A stretch of DNA of 64,000 nt from Paraburkholderia sp. Tr-20389 (GCF_017104565.1 NZ_JAAGPD010000001.1:186001-250000), one strand, 5' to 3'. Counted from the first letter of the stretch, positions 16,381 to 25,894 are shown. Made by a program: numbers and translations. The notes: generated by a model not told the origin, from the sequence alone.

Positions 16381-17496
16381 ATGTCGACGATCGTACTTTC
16401 CAACCTTCATAAACGCTTCGGCGACTTCACGGCGGTGCGTGACACGAATCTCACCATCGGCAACGGCCGGTTCGTCGTGCTGCTCGGACCTTCCGGCTGC
16501 GGCAAGACGACGACGTTGCGCATGATCGCGGGGCTCGAACTGCCGACGTCGGGCCAGATTCTGATCGACGGCGAGAACGTGACGGCGTTGCGGGCACGCC
16601 AACGCGATATTGCATTCGTGTTCCAGATGTTCGCGCTCTATCCGCATATGACGGTGCGCAACAACATCGCCTTCCCGCTGAAGAACGAGGGCATTTCGCG
16701 CAGCGAAATTGCGACGCGCGTCGATGCAGCCGCGCATATGCTGCGCATCGACAATCTACTGGATCGAAAGACAGGCGGCCTGTCGGGCGGCGACCGGCAA
16801 CGCGTCGCATTGGGCCGCGCGATCGTGCGTCATCCCAAGGCGTTTCTGATGGACGAGCCGCTCGGCACGCTCGACGCGGACTTTCGCGAACTGATGTGCC
16901 TCGAATTGCGCAAGCTGCATAACGCGCTCAACGCGACGACGGTCTACGTCACGCACGATCAACGGGAAGCGATGGCGATGGCCGACGACATCGTCGTGAT
17001 GAATGGGGGCGAGGTGCTGCAATCCGCATCGCCACACGAGGTCTATCACTTTCCAGCGACCGTGTTCGTCGGCAGCTTCATTGGCAGCCCGCCGATGAAC
17101 TTTCTGGCCGTCGACGGCGGCGTCGATGCAGGCGTTGAGTCGGTATCGCTGGGCGGCGTGGCCGTGCCCGTGCCGCGCACCGATGCGTCCGCAGCGAAGG
17201 CGCTGCTGGGCGTGCGTCCGGAACACGTCGTGATCGACGAGCATGGCGCTTTGCGCGGACGTGTGATCGCCGACGAGTATCTCGGCTCGCATCAGATTCT
17301 GGTGGTCGAAACCGCGCTCGGCATCGTGCGCGTGAGAGTCGGTAAGGACGACGGACGGGCGGCGGGTTCGCAGGTCGGGCTCTCGTTTCGCAAGGAACGC
17401 ACGCTTCTGTACGACGCAGCGAGCGGCAAGCTGCTGCCTTGTGCTGCACGGCAGATGGCCGTCAATGGAAACGGCAACGGAGGCGCTTATGTCTGA
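16381..17496 (+). CDS. ABC transporter ATP-binding protein (CUT1/MalK-like), first of two
   Basis: A 371-residue ATPase. Walker A is GPSGCGKTT near residue 37-45, the signature is LSGGDRQRVALGRA (Asp in place of the usual Gln after LSGG), Walker B is AFLMDEPLGTLD, and the switch His is in VTHDQREA. The C-terminal ~130 residues (LGVRPEHVVIDEH) form the MalK-like regulatory OB domain. It is followed, with an 8-base overlap, by a second non-identical ATPase. Two ATPase genes in one importer suggest a heterodimeric motor like GlpS-GlpT. Confidence 0.88.
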   Translation: MSTIVLSNLHKRFGDFTAVRDTNLTIGNGRFVVLLGPSGCGKTTTLRMIAGLELPTSGQILIDGENVTALRARQRDIAFVFQMFALYPHMTVRNNIAFPLKNEGISRSEIATRVDAAAHMLRIDNLLDRKTGGLSGGDRQRVALGRAIVRHPKAFLMDEPLGTLDADFRELMCLELRKLHNALNATTVYVTHDQREAMAMADDIVVMNGGEVLQSASPHEVYHFPATVFVGSFIGSPPMNFLAVDGGVDAGVESVSLGGVAVPVPRTDASAAKALLGVRPEHVVIDEHGALRGRVIADEYLGSHQILVVETALGIVRVRVGKDDGRAAGSQVGLSFRKERTLLYDAASGKLLPCAARQMAVNGNGNGGAYV

Positions 17497-18508
17497 GATT
17501 CGCTTGCAAGGAGTGACGAAGCGATTCGGCGATATCGTCGCGGTGGACGATGTGTCGATCGACGTGAAGGAGGGCGAGTTCGTCGTGTTGCTGGGGCCGA
17601 GCGGCGCGGGCAAGACCACCACGTTGCGGCTCATCGCCGGTCTCGAACATCCCGACGCCGGCGAGATATTCATCGATGGCGAAGCGGCGACGGCGATGCA
17701 TCCCGCGGATCGCGACGTCGCTTTCGTCTTTCAGCAATATTCGCTGTATCCGCATCTCACGGTGTTCGGCAACCTCGCGTTTCCATTGCGCTCCCCACGT
17801 CGCCGCGTGAGCGAGGCAGAGGTCACGGCGCGCGTGCAGGCCGTCGCGCAGATGCTGCACATCGAGTCGAAACTCGGCAACCTCGCGACCCGTCTGTCGG
17901 GCGGCGAGATGCAACGGGTCGCCATCGGCCGCGCGCTCGTGCGGCAGCCCAAAGTGTTTCTGATGGACGAGCCGCTTTCGTCGCTCGATGCAAAACTGCG
18001 CGAGGAGTTGCGGATCGAACTGACGCGGCTGCATCGCACGATCGGCGCGACGATCATTTACGTGACGCACGATCAGGTCGAAGCCACGACGCTCGCCGAT
18101 CGCATCGGCATACTCGAACATGGCCGCATCGTGCAGATGGGCACGCCGCGCGAGGTGTATGGCAATCCTGCTTCGCTGAGCGCGGCGCAACGTCTCGGTT
18201 CGCCGCCGATCAACCTGCTACCCGCTGTTCTGTTCGATCCGGCTGCGATGCCGACAGGGACCAGGACGGTTGCGATCCGGCCTGAAGACATCGTGCTGCA
18301 CGCGCCCGATACGCGTGACGTGCTGAATCTTCGCGTGCTTGAGTATTCACCGCTTCGGCATCTGCTGATCCTGGACCGCGATGGCACCGCAATCGCCGCC
18401 ACCACGATGACCGAGCGCAATTTCGCGCCGGGACAAACAGTCGGCGTATCGCTGCCGCCGCGCAGCCTTCTCTATTTCCGCTCCGACGGCAGGAGGATTC
18501 CGGCATGA
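17489..18508 (+). CDS. ABC transporter ATP-binding protein (CUT1/MalK-like), second of two
   Basis: A 339-residue ATPase with Walker A GPSGAGKTT, signature LSGGEMQRVAIGRAL, Walker B FLMDEPLSSLD and switch His in VTHDQVEA, then a MalK-type C-terminal domain (VAIRPEDIVLH). The ATG at 17489 has a GGAG-like site just upstream and overlaps the previous gene. The longer in-frame start at 17441 lies well inside the previous gene. The stop overlaps the dhaL start by 4 bases. It probably forms a heterodimer with the preceding ATPase. Confidence 0.88.
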   Translation: MSEIRLQGVTKRFGDIVAVDDVSIDVKEGEFVVLLGPSGAGKTTTLRLIAGLEHPDAGEIFIDGEAATAMHPADRDVAFVFQQYSLYPHLTVFGNLAFPLRSPRRRVSEAEVTARVQAVAQMLHIESKLGNLATRLSGGEMQRVAIGRALVRQPKVFLMDEPLSSLDAKLREELRIELTRLHRTIGATIIYVTHDQVEATTLADRIGILEHGRIVQMGTPREVYGNPASLSAAQRLGSPPINLLPAVLFDPAAMPTGTRTVAIRPEDIVLHAPDTRDVLNLRVLEYSPLRHLLILDRDGTAIAATTMTERNFAPGQTVGVSLPPRSLLYFRSDGRRIPA

Positions 18509-19140
18509 ACGGGAAAACGGTCATGGCGTGCATCGAGGCCGCGCATGCAACGCTAAAGGAACACACCGACGAGATCGCAGCGCTCGATCAGCAGATCGGC
18601 GACGGCGATCATATCTTCAACCTGTTGCGCGGCGCCGATGCGCTGTTGGCGATGCGCGCCGACATCGAGGCGGAGGCATTCGCGCCCGCGCTCGATCTCG
18701 CGGCGTCCAAACTGTTGTCGACAGTTGGCGGCTCGTCGGGGCCGCTCTTCTATTCGTTGTTGCACGGCATGGCAAAGGCATCCGCAAACGCGGAGACGCT
18801 GAGCGTCGAGCATGCGGCCAGGGTCTTCGCTGCGGGTGTCGATGCCGTTGCGCAGCGCGGAAAGGCCGGCATCGGCAGCAAGACGATGATGGACGTGCTC
18901 ATTCCCGTGGCGTCGCGCTTTGCGGAACTGGCCGATGACGACGCGGCTCCCGAAGCCGTGCTCGATGCATTGCCGGAGGTCGCCGAAGCGGGCATGCTCG
19001 CGACGCGCGACATGCTGGCGACCAAAGGACGCGCGTCGTTTCTCGGCGAGCGCTCGCGCGGCCACATCGATCCGGGCGCGCGGTCGAGCCAGTTGATGAT
19101 CGGTGCGGTGTGCGCGCGGCTCGCGCAGGACAAGGAATGA
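18505..19140 (+). CDS. dhaL: DhaL-type ADP/ATP-binding subunit of a dihydroxyacetone-like kinase
   Basis: A 211-residue DhaL-fold protein. The metal/nucleotide motif GDGDHIFN near residues 32-39, GGSSGPLF near 75-82, GIGSKTMMDVL near 113-123 and SRGHIDPGA near 189-197 mark the nucleotide-binding barrel. It starts within the stop of the second ATPase and ends 14 bases before dhaK. It should provide the nucleotide domain for phosphorylating dihydroxyacetone or a related ketose (for example erythrulose) bound to DhaK. No DhaM-like PTS subunit is visible, so whether the donor is PEP (through a distant DhaM) or ATP is undetermined. Confidence 0.88.
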   Translation: MNGKTVMACIEAAHATLKEHTDEIAALDQQIGDGDHIFNLLRGADALLAMRADIEAEAFAPALDLAASKLLSTVGGSSGPLFYSLLHGMAKASANAETLSVEHAARVFAAGVDAVAQRGKAGIGSKTMMDVLIPVASRFAELADDDAAPEAVLDALPEVAEAGMLATRDMLATKGRASFLGERSRGHIDPGARSSQLMIGAVCARLAQDKE

Positions 19141-19154
19141 AAGGAGCGTAGGCC

Positions 19155-20144
19155 ATGAAAAAATTTATCAATCACGTCGACGACTTCCTGACCGAGAGCC
19201 TTGCCGGGTTCGCCGCCGCGCATAGCGATCTCGTCGTCCTCAATCAGGAACCCGTATTCGTTCGGCGCAAGTCGTTGAAGTCGGGCAAGGTCGCGCTGAT
19301 CTCGGGCGGAGGCTCGGGGCACGAGCCCTTGCATAGTGGCTTTGTCGGCTATGGGATGCTGGATGCGGCGTGCCCTGGTCAGGTGTTCACATCGCCGACG
19401 CCCGATCAGATGATGGCGGCCGCCAAGGCCGTCGACACGGGCGCGGGCACGCTCTTCATCGTGAAGAACTATTCCGGCGATCTGATGAACTTCGAAATGG
19501 CGTCGGAGATGTCGGAGTTACCGAACGCGATGGTGTTGATCAACGACGATGTCGCGGTGGAAAACTCCAGTTACACGACGGGGCGGCGTGGCGTAGCGGG
19601 CGCCGTGATCGTCGAGAAAATGGTGGGCAGTCTGGCGGAAAGCGGCGCCGACCTCGAGCAGTGCAAGGCGTTCGGCGACCGGATCAACAAGCATACGGCT
19701 TCGATGGGCGTTGCGTTTTCCAGTTGCACGGTGCCCGCAGCGGGCACGCTCACGTTCAAGATTGGCGACGATGAAATCGAGGTCGGCGTCGGCATTCATG
19801 GCGAACCTGGGCGGCGGCGCGCACGTTTTGCCTCGGCCGATGCGATTGCGGGAGAACTGCTGACCGCGATCGTGAACGATCTGAAGCCGGCGAGCGGCTC
19901 GGCGTTGCTGGTTCTGATCAACGGGCTGGGCGGCACGCCGCTCGGCGAACTTTATCTGTTGTTCAATTCCGCCCGCGTCTGGTTGCAACAACGCGACCTG
20001 CAAATTGCGCGGGTGCAGGTCGGTTCACTGACGACGTCGCTGGAAATGGCGGGTGCGTCGATTACCTTGTGTGTGCTGGACGACGAAATGACGCGGCATT
20101 GGGATAGTCCGGTGCATACGGCGTCGCTGAGGTGGGGGCTGTAG
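19155..20144 (+). CDS. dhaK: DhaK-type substrate-binding subunit of a dihydroxyacetone-like kinase
   Basis: A 329-residue DhaK protein. It has ISGGGSGHEPLH near residues 49-60 and the covalent substrate-binding His in GIHGEPGR (His215), which forms a hemiaminal with the ketose carbonyl. KNYSGDLMNFEMA near 104-116 and FSSCTVPAAG near 188-197 are further family hallmarks. It is the last gene of the ABC transporter operon, with AAGGAG upstream. The gene order (importer, then kinase) suggests that a ketose, or a polyol oxidised elsewhere, is phosphorylated after import. The true substrate may be glycerone, erythrulose or another short ketose. Confidence 0.9.
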   Translation: MKKFINHVDDFLTESLAGFAAAHSDLVVLNQEPVFVRRKSLKSGKVALISGGGSGHEPLHSGFVGYGMLDAACPGQVFTSPTPDQMMAAAKAVDTGAGTLFIVKNYSGDLMNFEMASEMSELPNAMVLINDDVAVENSSYTTGRRGVAGAVIVEKMVGSLAESGADLEQCKAFGDRINKHTASMGVAFSSCTVPAAGTLTFKIGDDEIEVGVGIHGEPGRRRARFASADAIAGELLTAIVNDLKPASGSALLVLINGLGGTPLGELYLLFNSARVWLQQRDLQIARVQVGSLTTSLEMAGASITLCVLDDEMTRHWDSPVHTASLRWGL

Positions 20145-20174
20145 CGGCTAACGACAATCCACGGAGCCGGATGA

Positions 20175-21158
20175 TCACTGATTGCCGGACTGCGCGACGA
20201 CGGGCGGCGCCGGCCTTTCGTCTGCGCGGGTGGTGAATGACCAGACGAGGTCGACGGGCCGGACTTTGCCCAGTTGCACGACCTCTCCGACCACATGTAC
20301 GTTGTAGCGCGTAGCCGTGTGGAGCGGCTCATACGGCGTACAGACGGCGGTGTTGCGCGCCGCATCGGCGGCTGTGAGCGGCGCAATCTTGCAGGCCACT
20401 TTCTTGCCCCGCTGATCGCGCAGGTCGACGCTGCGCAGTTCGATATGCGCATTCGGCCCGCCCGACAACGTGATCGGAAAGCCGAGCACCTGACCGCGAT
20501 AGCCCGCGTCCGCGCCCATCGGATCGGGCTGTTCGTTGTTCACCCACGACGTAGGCACCTGGCGCTGGCCATCGTAGGGCCAGGCCACCAGTTCCGTGTC
20601 CGCAAGCGTGGGCGCGATGTCGGCGAAATCGACGACCGTCACGGCGTGAGAGCCCGCAATCGACGCCTCACCCGCACGCGCCCAGTCGAACAGGATCGCG
20701 CCCCTGTGATAGGGGGACGAGAAAATTGCCTCGATGGACGCGGCAACGGAGCGCGGTTCGCCCGACACAGCGAGGATTTCGCTGACTCCGTCGGCCGCCG
20801 TGTGGCGCCTCACGCGCGTCATGATCGCCGTGCCCGTGAAGCCCGGCTTGCCTGGCACTTCGTCATGCGTCGCGACGCGATTCAGTTCGAGATATTTCGC
20901 ATGGTCCGCCGCCGCTGCCGCCAGTTTGCCGTCGACCGCGATCAGCGGCAAACCGGCTTCTTTGCGACGTGCGTTCACGTAATCGAGTGCCGTTGCGTGA
21001 TCGGTCGGCGTCGTGTTCGCGGAACCCGGGGCGTGACGCAACTGGACGGGCGGCCCGCTGTAGAACTGATCGGCGTGATCGATCCTGGCGGCCTTGTTTG
21101 CGCAGCCGGTCAGAAGCGCGATCGCGAGGAGGGATGCGGCGAGAGCTGGGATGTGCAT
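20175..21158 (-). CDS. CAP (SCP/PR-1) domain lipoprotein
   Basis: A 327-residue exported protein with a lipoprotein signal (LAIALLTGC, lipidated Cys19). Residues ~55-170 form a CAP/SCP domain: ALDYVNARRKEAGLPLI, the HAKYLE segment with following His residues, and the SSPYHRGAILF motif. A C-terminal ~130-residue region follows (VLGFPITLSGG, TRYNVHVVGEV) and resembles a beta-rich extension. Secreted CAP proteins have varied roles, and none can be assigned here. It is convergent with dhaK and divergent from the next gene. Confidence 0.8.
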   Translation of the reverse strand: MHIPALAASLLAIALLTGCANKAARIDHADQFYSGPPVQLRHAPGSANTTPTDHATALDYVNARRKEAGLPLIAVDGKLAAAAADHAKYLELNRVATHDEVPGKPGFTGTAIMTRVRRHTAADGVSEILAVSGEPRSVAASIEAIFSSPYHRGAILFDWARAGEASIAGSHAVTVVDFADIAPTLADTELVAWPYDGQRQVPTSWVNNEQPDPMGADAGYRGQVLGFPITLSGGPNAHIELRSVDLRDQRGKKVACKIAPLTAADAARNTAVCTPYEPLHTATRYNVHVVGEVVQLGKVRPVDLVWSFTTRADERPAPPVVAQSGNQ

Positions 21159-21484
21159 TCGCGGTGTTCACTGCTGGCCCGCATCGAGGGACAAAGCGGG
21201 CAGAGATCGAGGCGGTTGTGGCGGGCACCGCTGACCTGTTTGCCGGGTAGGGTGCGTGATGTCCAAGGATCTTACACGAAGGTCTGACCGCCTCGCGTCC
21301 GTGCCGCCGGCGGCCGACGCTCACCGTCCGGTCCAGCCCGACCGTAAGCACGGCCCATAAACTTTCGGCCAATTACAAAACATCAAGTCTCAAGCGACAG
21401 GCCCGATAACCCGTTTGCACGGCGCAACGCTGCACTCGACTTTCGACCCTTTTCCAGGCGCAGACCGGAGGAAGCATCAGTTCC
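21159..21484. other. Divergent intergenic region without recognised genes
   Basis: About 326 bases between the CAP lipoprotein and the acidic hypothetical gene, presumably holding both promoters. A moderately A+T-rich core lies around 21360-21400. No confident hexamer pair, hairpin or operator was identified. Confidence 0.5.
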
Positions 21485-22186
21485 ATGTCACCCGATCCAA
21501 TCAGCACGGCCACATCGCTCAACACCTCGCCGCCGCCCGAGCCGCCTGCGCCGAAAGAAGGCTCATCGACGACCAGCGCGGCCGAGAGGGGCAATCATGA
21601 ACTGATGGTGGCGCTCAAGCGCGCGCTGGCCCAGCTCGGCATCGACGGGTCGACGGGATTGGCCATCAGCGACGGCAGCGACGACGGCACGCCGTTTCAC
21701 AAGCGGGTGAGCGCAACGAGTGCATCGCTGATCGCGGCGCTGTATCAGGCGCTCAAACTTCATCAGGCGATTGCGTCGGCGAACGGCGCGACGGACGGCG
21801 ACGATTCGAACGGCGCGATTGGTGGTGTGTCGGGAGCGCAGCATTCGACGGCTCACGGCAGCGAATATCGCGACCTCAGCGCACAGATTGCCGATCTCGC
21901 AAGCCTGGCTGGTGCGGTGGTGGGTGACGAACCTGAACAGGACGAATGGGACTGGGGCTTCTCCGATCCCGTCGACACCTCCGCCACCCATAGTTCTTCG
22001 GACGACAGCGACCCGATGACATCCGCCATCGCACAGCTGAATCAGGCGTTGCAGGATCACGTGGCAACGCTCGCGCAGGATACGGGGGCGAGAGTGCCGC
22101 TCGCCGCGGTGCTCGACGGATTGTCGAACGAGACGAAGAGCATCAAGTGGCGGCCGCTCGGCGCGTTGATCGACGTGCAGGCGTGA
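21485..22186 (+). CDS. Hypothetical acidic, low-complexity protein
   Basis: 233 residues, not recognised. The N-terminal ~30 residues are Ser/Thr/Pro-rich (SPPPEPPAPKEG). A central helical segment (LMVALKRALAQLGI, ASLIAALYQALKLHQAI) is followed by Gly/Ser/Asp-rich linkers with an acidic patch (DEPEQDEWDWGF). The C-terminus has another amphipathic helix (IAQLNQALQDHVATLA). There is no signal peptide or transmembrane segment. GGAGGAA lies 11 bases upstream of the ATG. Alternating helices and disordered linkers would fit a regulatory or scaffold protein, but no function is claimed. Confidence 0.65.
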   Translation: MSPDPISTATSLNTSPPPEPPAPKEGSSTTSAAERGNHELMVALKRALAQLGIDGSTGLAISDGSDDGTPFHKRVSATSASLIAALYQALKLHQAIASANGATDGDDSNGAIGGVSGAQHSTAHGSEYRDLSAQIADLASLAGAVVGDEPEQDEWDWGFSDPVDTSATHSSSDDSDPMTSAIAQLNQALQDHVATLAQDTGARVPLAAVLDGLSNETKSIKWRPLGALIDVQA

Positions 22187-22232
22187 ATCCTGCCGGGTAG
22201 CGAATCAGCGCAGCGTGCGACGGCGCAAACCC

Positions 22233-22955
22233 TCAGCGTGCAGGCGCTGCACGCGTATCGCTGACACGCGCCGCGCCGACGATCGCACCGTCATCCGCCT
22301 CCAGAAGCACCACCAGATGCTCGCCGGATGTCGGCTGGGCACGCAATTCGAGCGCCGTGCCGGACCACTGGCCGATCGGCGCGAAACCACGCACGATGTT
22401 CGATTCAGCGAGCGTCTCGCCCGCATTCTCGCCGCGCCCGACGGGCGTGACGTGGCGCGCGTCGTAGCCGACCAGCAGCACGCGCGCGTGTCCGGTGCCC
22501 GCGCCAATCGACACCGACACGCCGCCATCCTCGCGTTTCGCGCTGATCGAAGCAGCCGTCACGTTCACGGACTTCGCCCGTTCGATGGCCGCACTGGCGG
22601 CACTGCGATTCGAGCCCACCACCGCTGCCTTGCCGTCGATCACCATTTCCGGCGTGTACGCGAAGTCGTGAAACTGCTGCACGTACCGGGCCTGACGCGC
22701 ATCGGCGGCATCGAGCGAAAACGGATCTTTCCAGCCGAGCTGATTCCAGTACGTGACATGAAACGCCAGCGGCAGGACATCGGCGCGCGTGTCGCTCATT
22801 TCAGTGAGAAAGCGGTCGGCCGGCGGACACGACGAACAACCCTGCGACGTGAACAGTTCGACCACGACGGGACGCGGCGCGGCGGCGTACGCATGTGAGG
22901 CGAGCAGTGCCGCGGCGGTGGCGAAAATACAGGTGGCAAGAGAATGGCGCAACAT
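22233..22955 (-). CDS. DUF1223 thioredoxin-fold exported protein
   Basis: A 240-residue protein with a Sec signal peptide (about residues 1-25, ending SHAYA). It is followed by VVVELFTSQGCSSCPPAD, the hallmark of the DUF1223 family with a CxxC redox motif. Conserved FHVTYWNQLGWKDPF and TPEMVIDGKAAVVGS support the assignment. The fold is thioredoxin-like and the protein should act in the periplasm. The physiological substrate is unknown. Confidence 0.85.
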   Translation of the reverse strand: MLRHSLATCIFATAAALLASHAYAAAPRPVVVELFTSQGCSSCPPADRFLTEMSDTRADVLPLAFHVTYWNQLGWKDPFSLDAADARQARYVQQFHDFAYTPEMVIDGKAAVVGSNRSAASAAIERAKSVNVTAASISAKREDGGVSVSIGAGTGHARVLLVGYDARHVTPVGRGENAGETLAESNIVRGFAPIGQWSGTALELRAQPTSGEHLVVLLEADDGAIVGAARVSDTRAAPAR

Positions 22956-23068
22956 GGGCTGGCTCCGGATGATGACGCTATCGGTAATTCGCTGGCCAGC
23001 ACGAGTTGGTTACAGTTGAAGCGCTTTCGCGCGTCAGATGCAATGTGTCGCGGTGCGACGCAGCAGGC

Positions 23069-23884
23069 TCACGCGTCGTCGCTGGAACGGGAGCGTGCAT
23101 TGGCGATATCGAGCGCCGCGACCATGTCCGCCGCCGCTTTCTGCAACTCGGGCACATAACGCCGCGTCGCGTCCGCGAGACTCACCGCACGTGAGAGAAA
23201 CACGATGTTCAGGCTCGCCAGCACGCGATCATCCGCGACGATCGCCACCGCGACGGCACCGATCTTCGCCTGAGCAGTCCAGTCACCGTGATTCGAGCCG
23301 AAGCCGTCGTCGCGCACACGCTTGACCAGCTGCCGCACCAGCGCATCGTTTTTCGCCAGTGCCTGCTGCTCGTCGCCGCCCGCGCCCGAGCGCAACAACT
23401 CGAGTATGTCTTCGCGCTCTTCATCGGGGCACATCGCAAAGTAAGCGCGTCCCGCAGCCGTCAACAGTATCGGCAGACGGCGGCCGACCATCGCGCGATG
23501 AAACGAAAGCTGGCTGAAGCGATGCGTCGTTTCGCGGATGATCATCGCGTCGCCGTCGGGTGTCGTGAGATCCGACGGCCACGCGACGCGTTGCAGGAGT
23601 TGCCCCATGACAGGCGGCGCCACCGTCGCAATCCGTTCGGTATCCGTAAAACCTTCGCTCAATGCGCGCACCGACAGCGTCAGTCGAAAGCTGTCGTCCG
23701 AGTTGCTGCGCCGTACGTAGCCTTCTTCCATCAGCGTTTCCAGCAGACGCCGCGCCGTCGTGCGATGCAGGCCCGTGATTTCCGCGATCTGCTGGCTGGT
23801 CGCGCGGCCGTTTTCCATCGCGTTGAGCGCCTTCAGCACCTGGAGCCCGCGCGCCAGGCCGCGTACGTTCGTGTACGTCGTCAC
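23069..23884 (-). CDS. mhpR: IclR-family activator of 3-(3-hydroxyphenyl)propionate catabolism
   Basis: A 271-residue IclR-type regulator. The N-terminal winged helix reads QIAEITGLHRTTARRLLETL. The C-terminal effector domain includes SFHRAMVGRRLPILLTAAGRA and GAVAVAIVADDRVLASLNIVF. The start is a GTG at 23882-23884 with AGGATAT upstream. It is transcribed divergently from mhpA, and the shared 156-base region contains a perfect palindrome suited to a dimeric regulator. Known MhpR proteins activate mhp genes with 3-hydroxyphenylpropionate-type inducers. That role here follows from family and position. Confidence 0.9.
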   Translation of the reverse strand: MTTYTNVRGLARGLQVLKALNAMENGRATSQQIAEITGLHRTTARRLLETLMEEGYVRRSNSDDSFRLTLSVRALSEGFTDTERIATVAPPVMGQLLQRVAWPSDLTTPDGDAMIIRETTHRFSQLSFHRAMVGRRLPILLTAAGRAYFAMCPDEEREDILELLRSGAGGDEQQALAKNDALVRQLVKRVRDDGFGSNHGDWTAQAKIGAVAVAIVADDRVLASLNIVFLSRAVSLADATRRYVPELQKAAADMVAALDIANARSRSSDDA

Positions 23885-23910
23885 GATGAAAATATCCTTT
23901 TAATTCAACT

Positions 23911-23929
23911 ATGTGCATTGTATGCACAT
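23911..23929. promoter_or_regulatory. Palindromic operator, probable MhpR box
   Basis: ATGTGCAT at 23911-23918 and its exact reverse complement ATGCACAT at 23922-23929 are separated by TGT. The site lies between mhpR (27 bases from its start codon) and the candidate mhpA promoter. A perfect 8-bp-arm dyad in an IclR-controlled divergent promoter is the expected binding-site form. Confidence 0.7.
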
Positions 23930-23942
23930 TTTGGAGATTTTG

Positions 23943-23971
23943 TTGAGAGCGATACGGGCCGCTCATAGACT
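23943..23971 (+). promoter_or_regulatory. Candidate mhpA promoter
   Basis: TTGAGA (23943-23948) and TAGACT (23966-23971) are separated by 17 bases. They begin 14 bases downstream of the palindromic operator and about 70 bases upstream of the mhpA ATG. This fits an activator-dependent promoter with a weak -10 element. Assigned by eye. Confidence 0.4.
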
Positions 23972-24040
23972 GCCATCAAAACCTGAACGGACAACGCCAG
24001 CCAGCGTGCCGTTCCAAGCACATTCTGGAGACAGTCAGAC

Positions 24041-25894
24041 ATGAGTCCCGCCCCCGACATCGTGGCCGGTCACGGTCACGCTCAACCCAACACGATCACG
24101 ACGGATGTCGCCATCATCGGCGCCGGTCCCGTTGGTCTGATGATCGGCAACATCCTCGGCTTGCAGGGCGTGCGCGTGGTCATCGTCGAAAAGCTCGACC
24201 AGATCATCGACTACCCGCGCGCAATCGGCCTCGACGACGAAGCGCTGCGGGTGTTTCAGTCCGTGGGTCTGGTCGACGAACTGCTGCCGCACACCACGCC
24301 CAATCACTGGATGCGCTTCACGCTGAACGGTCAATGCTTCGCGTCGATCGAGCCGCGCACCGACGAGTTCGGGTGGCCGCGCCGCAACGCCTTCATTCAG
24401 CCGCTCGCGGACGGCATCCTGTACCGCGGGCTGCAACGCTTCGATCACGTGCAAACGTTGCTCGGGCAGACGGTCGCGAGCTTCGCGCAGGACGACGGCG
24501 GCGTGACGATCGAAGTCGCGGACGCATCAGGCGAGAAGAAATCGATTCGCGCGGCGTGGATGGTCGGCGCGGACGGCGGCAACAGCTTCGTGCGGCGCGC
24601 CCTCGACGTGCCGTTCGAAGGACGCACGAAGCCGAACCAATGGATCGTGATCGACGTGCGCAACGACCCGATCGGCTCGCCGCATGTCTACCTGCATTGC
24701 GATGCGAAGCGCCCTTACGTGTCGGCGGCGTTGCCGCACGGCATCCGCCGTTTCGAGTTCATGGTGATGCCGGGCGAAACGGAAGACGAACTGTCGAAAC
24801 CGGAGAACATGGCGGCGCTGATGCGCAACGTCGTTGCGGAGCCGGACAAGGTCGACTACATCCGCAAACGCGTCTATACGCACAACGCGCGGCTCGCGAG
24901 CACGTTCCGCATGAAGCGCGTTCTGCTCGCGGGCGACGCGGCGCACATCATGCCCGTGTGGCAGGGGCAGGGCTACAACAGCGGCATCCGCGATGCGAGC
25001 AATCTCGGCTGGAAGCTCGCGATGGTCGTCAAGGGGCAGGCCCGCGACGCGCTGCTCGACACCTACACGATGGAGCGCCGCGCACACGCGCGCTCGATGA
25101 TCCATCTGTCCGAAGTGGCGGGCGATATTTTCGCGCCGACCAGCCGCTTCGGCATGAAGGTGCGCGATACGTTCGTGCGGACCTTCAACGTGCTGCCCGC
25201 CGTGAAGCGCTATTTCGTCGAGATGCGTTTCAAGCCGATGCCGCGCTATGAAGAGGGCGTCGTGCTGTCGAACGTGCGCGCTCGCCGCGACGGCTGGCTT
25301 GCGCGTGCGCTCGCCAAAGCGGGCCATACGGCGCCCGGCCGTTTGCTCGGCCTGATGAGCGAGAAACGCGAGTCCTTGCTTGGGCGCATCGTGCATGGCC
25401 GCGATCCGTCGGCGGCGACCCCTGTCGGCCGCATGTTCATTCAGCCGCTCGTGCGTCTGGAGGACGGCAGCATCGTGCGTTTCGACGATGCGATCGGTAA
25501 TCGCTTCGCGATCGTGGGCTGGGGCGCGGACCCGACCTTCGGACTCACGCCCGAGGCGCGCCGCATCTGGACGTCGATGGGCGGCTGCTTCGTGATGGCG
25601 AAGCCCGATACGCAACTGACGTTTCATGACGACGTGCCCGAAGGCGTGACGGCAATCGGCGATATCGACGGGCGCATGAAGGACTGGTTTGCGCGCGTGC
25701 CGGAATCGGTCGTGCTGCTGCGGCCCGACCGATTCGTCGCGGGGATGTGCTCGCCGCAGCGTGTGTCCGCACATGTCGTGCGGCTGGCCGACAAGCTGTC
25801 GCTGGCGACGGTCGCCGTCGGGCTTGAAGCAGATGCATCCGATGCGCAGCAAGACGCGGTGACGCCCTGCGAAACCGCTGCGGCAGGAGCTTGA
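24041..25894 (+). CDS. mhpA: 3-(3-hydroxyphenyl)propionate 2-hydroxylase (FAD monooxygenase)
   Basis: A 617-residue flavoprotein monooxygenase that hydroxylates 3-(3-hydroxyphenyl)propionate (and hydroxycinnamate) to the 2,3-dihydroxy compound using NADH and O2. The N-terminal Rossmann motif is [13 protein letters not shown]. The second FAD motif is [20 protein letters not shown] near residue 300, and [13 protein letters not shown] is the DG motif. The C-terminal ~200 residues form the thioredoxin-like/extension domain of the UbiH/PHBH-type large hydroxylases. It is slightly longer than the E. coli enzyme. It is the first gene of the mhp operon, and its stop is one base from mhpB. Confidence 0.92.
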   Translation: MSPAPDIVAGHGHAQPNTITTDVAIIGAGPVGLMIGNILGLQGVRVVIVEKLDQIIDYPRAIGLDDEALRVFQSVGLVDELLPHTTPNHWMRFTLNGQCFASIEPRTDEFGWPRRNAFIQPLADGILYRGLQRFDHVQTLLGQTVASFAQDDGGVTIEVADASGEKKSIRAAWMVGADGGNSFVRRALDVPFEGRTKPNQWIVIDVRNDPIGSPHVYLHCDAKRPYVSAALPHGIRRFEFMVMPGETEDELSKPENMAALMRNVVAEPDKVDYIRKRVYTHNARLASTFRMKRVLLAGDAAHIMPVWQGQGYNSGIRDASNLGWKLAMVVKGQARDALLDTYTMERRAHARSMIHLSEVAGDIFAPTSRFGMKVRDTFVRTFNVLPAVKRYFVEMRFKPMPRYEEGVVLSNVRARRDGWLARALAKAGHTAPGRLLGLMSEKRESLLGRIVHGRDPSAATPVGRMFIQPLVRLEDGSIVRFDDAIGNRFAIVGWGADPTFGLTPEARRIWTSMGGCFVMAKPDTQLTFHDDVPEGVTAIGDIDGRMKDWFARVPESVVLLRPDRFVAGMCSPQRVSAHVVRLADKLSLATVAVGLEADASDAQQDAVTPCETAAAGA

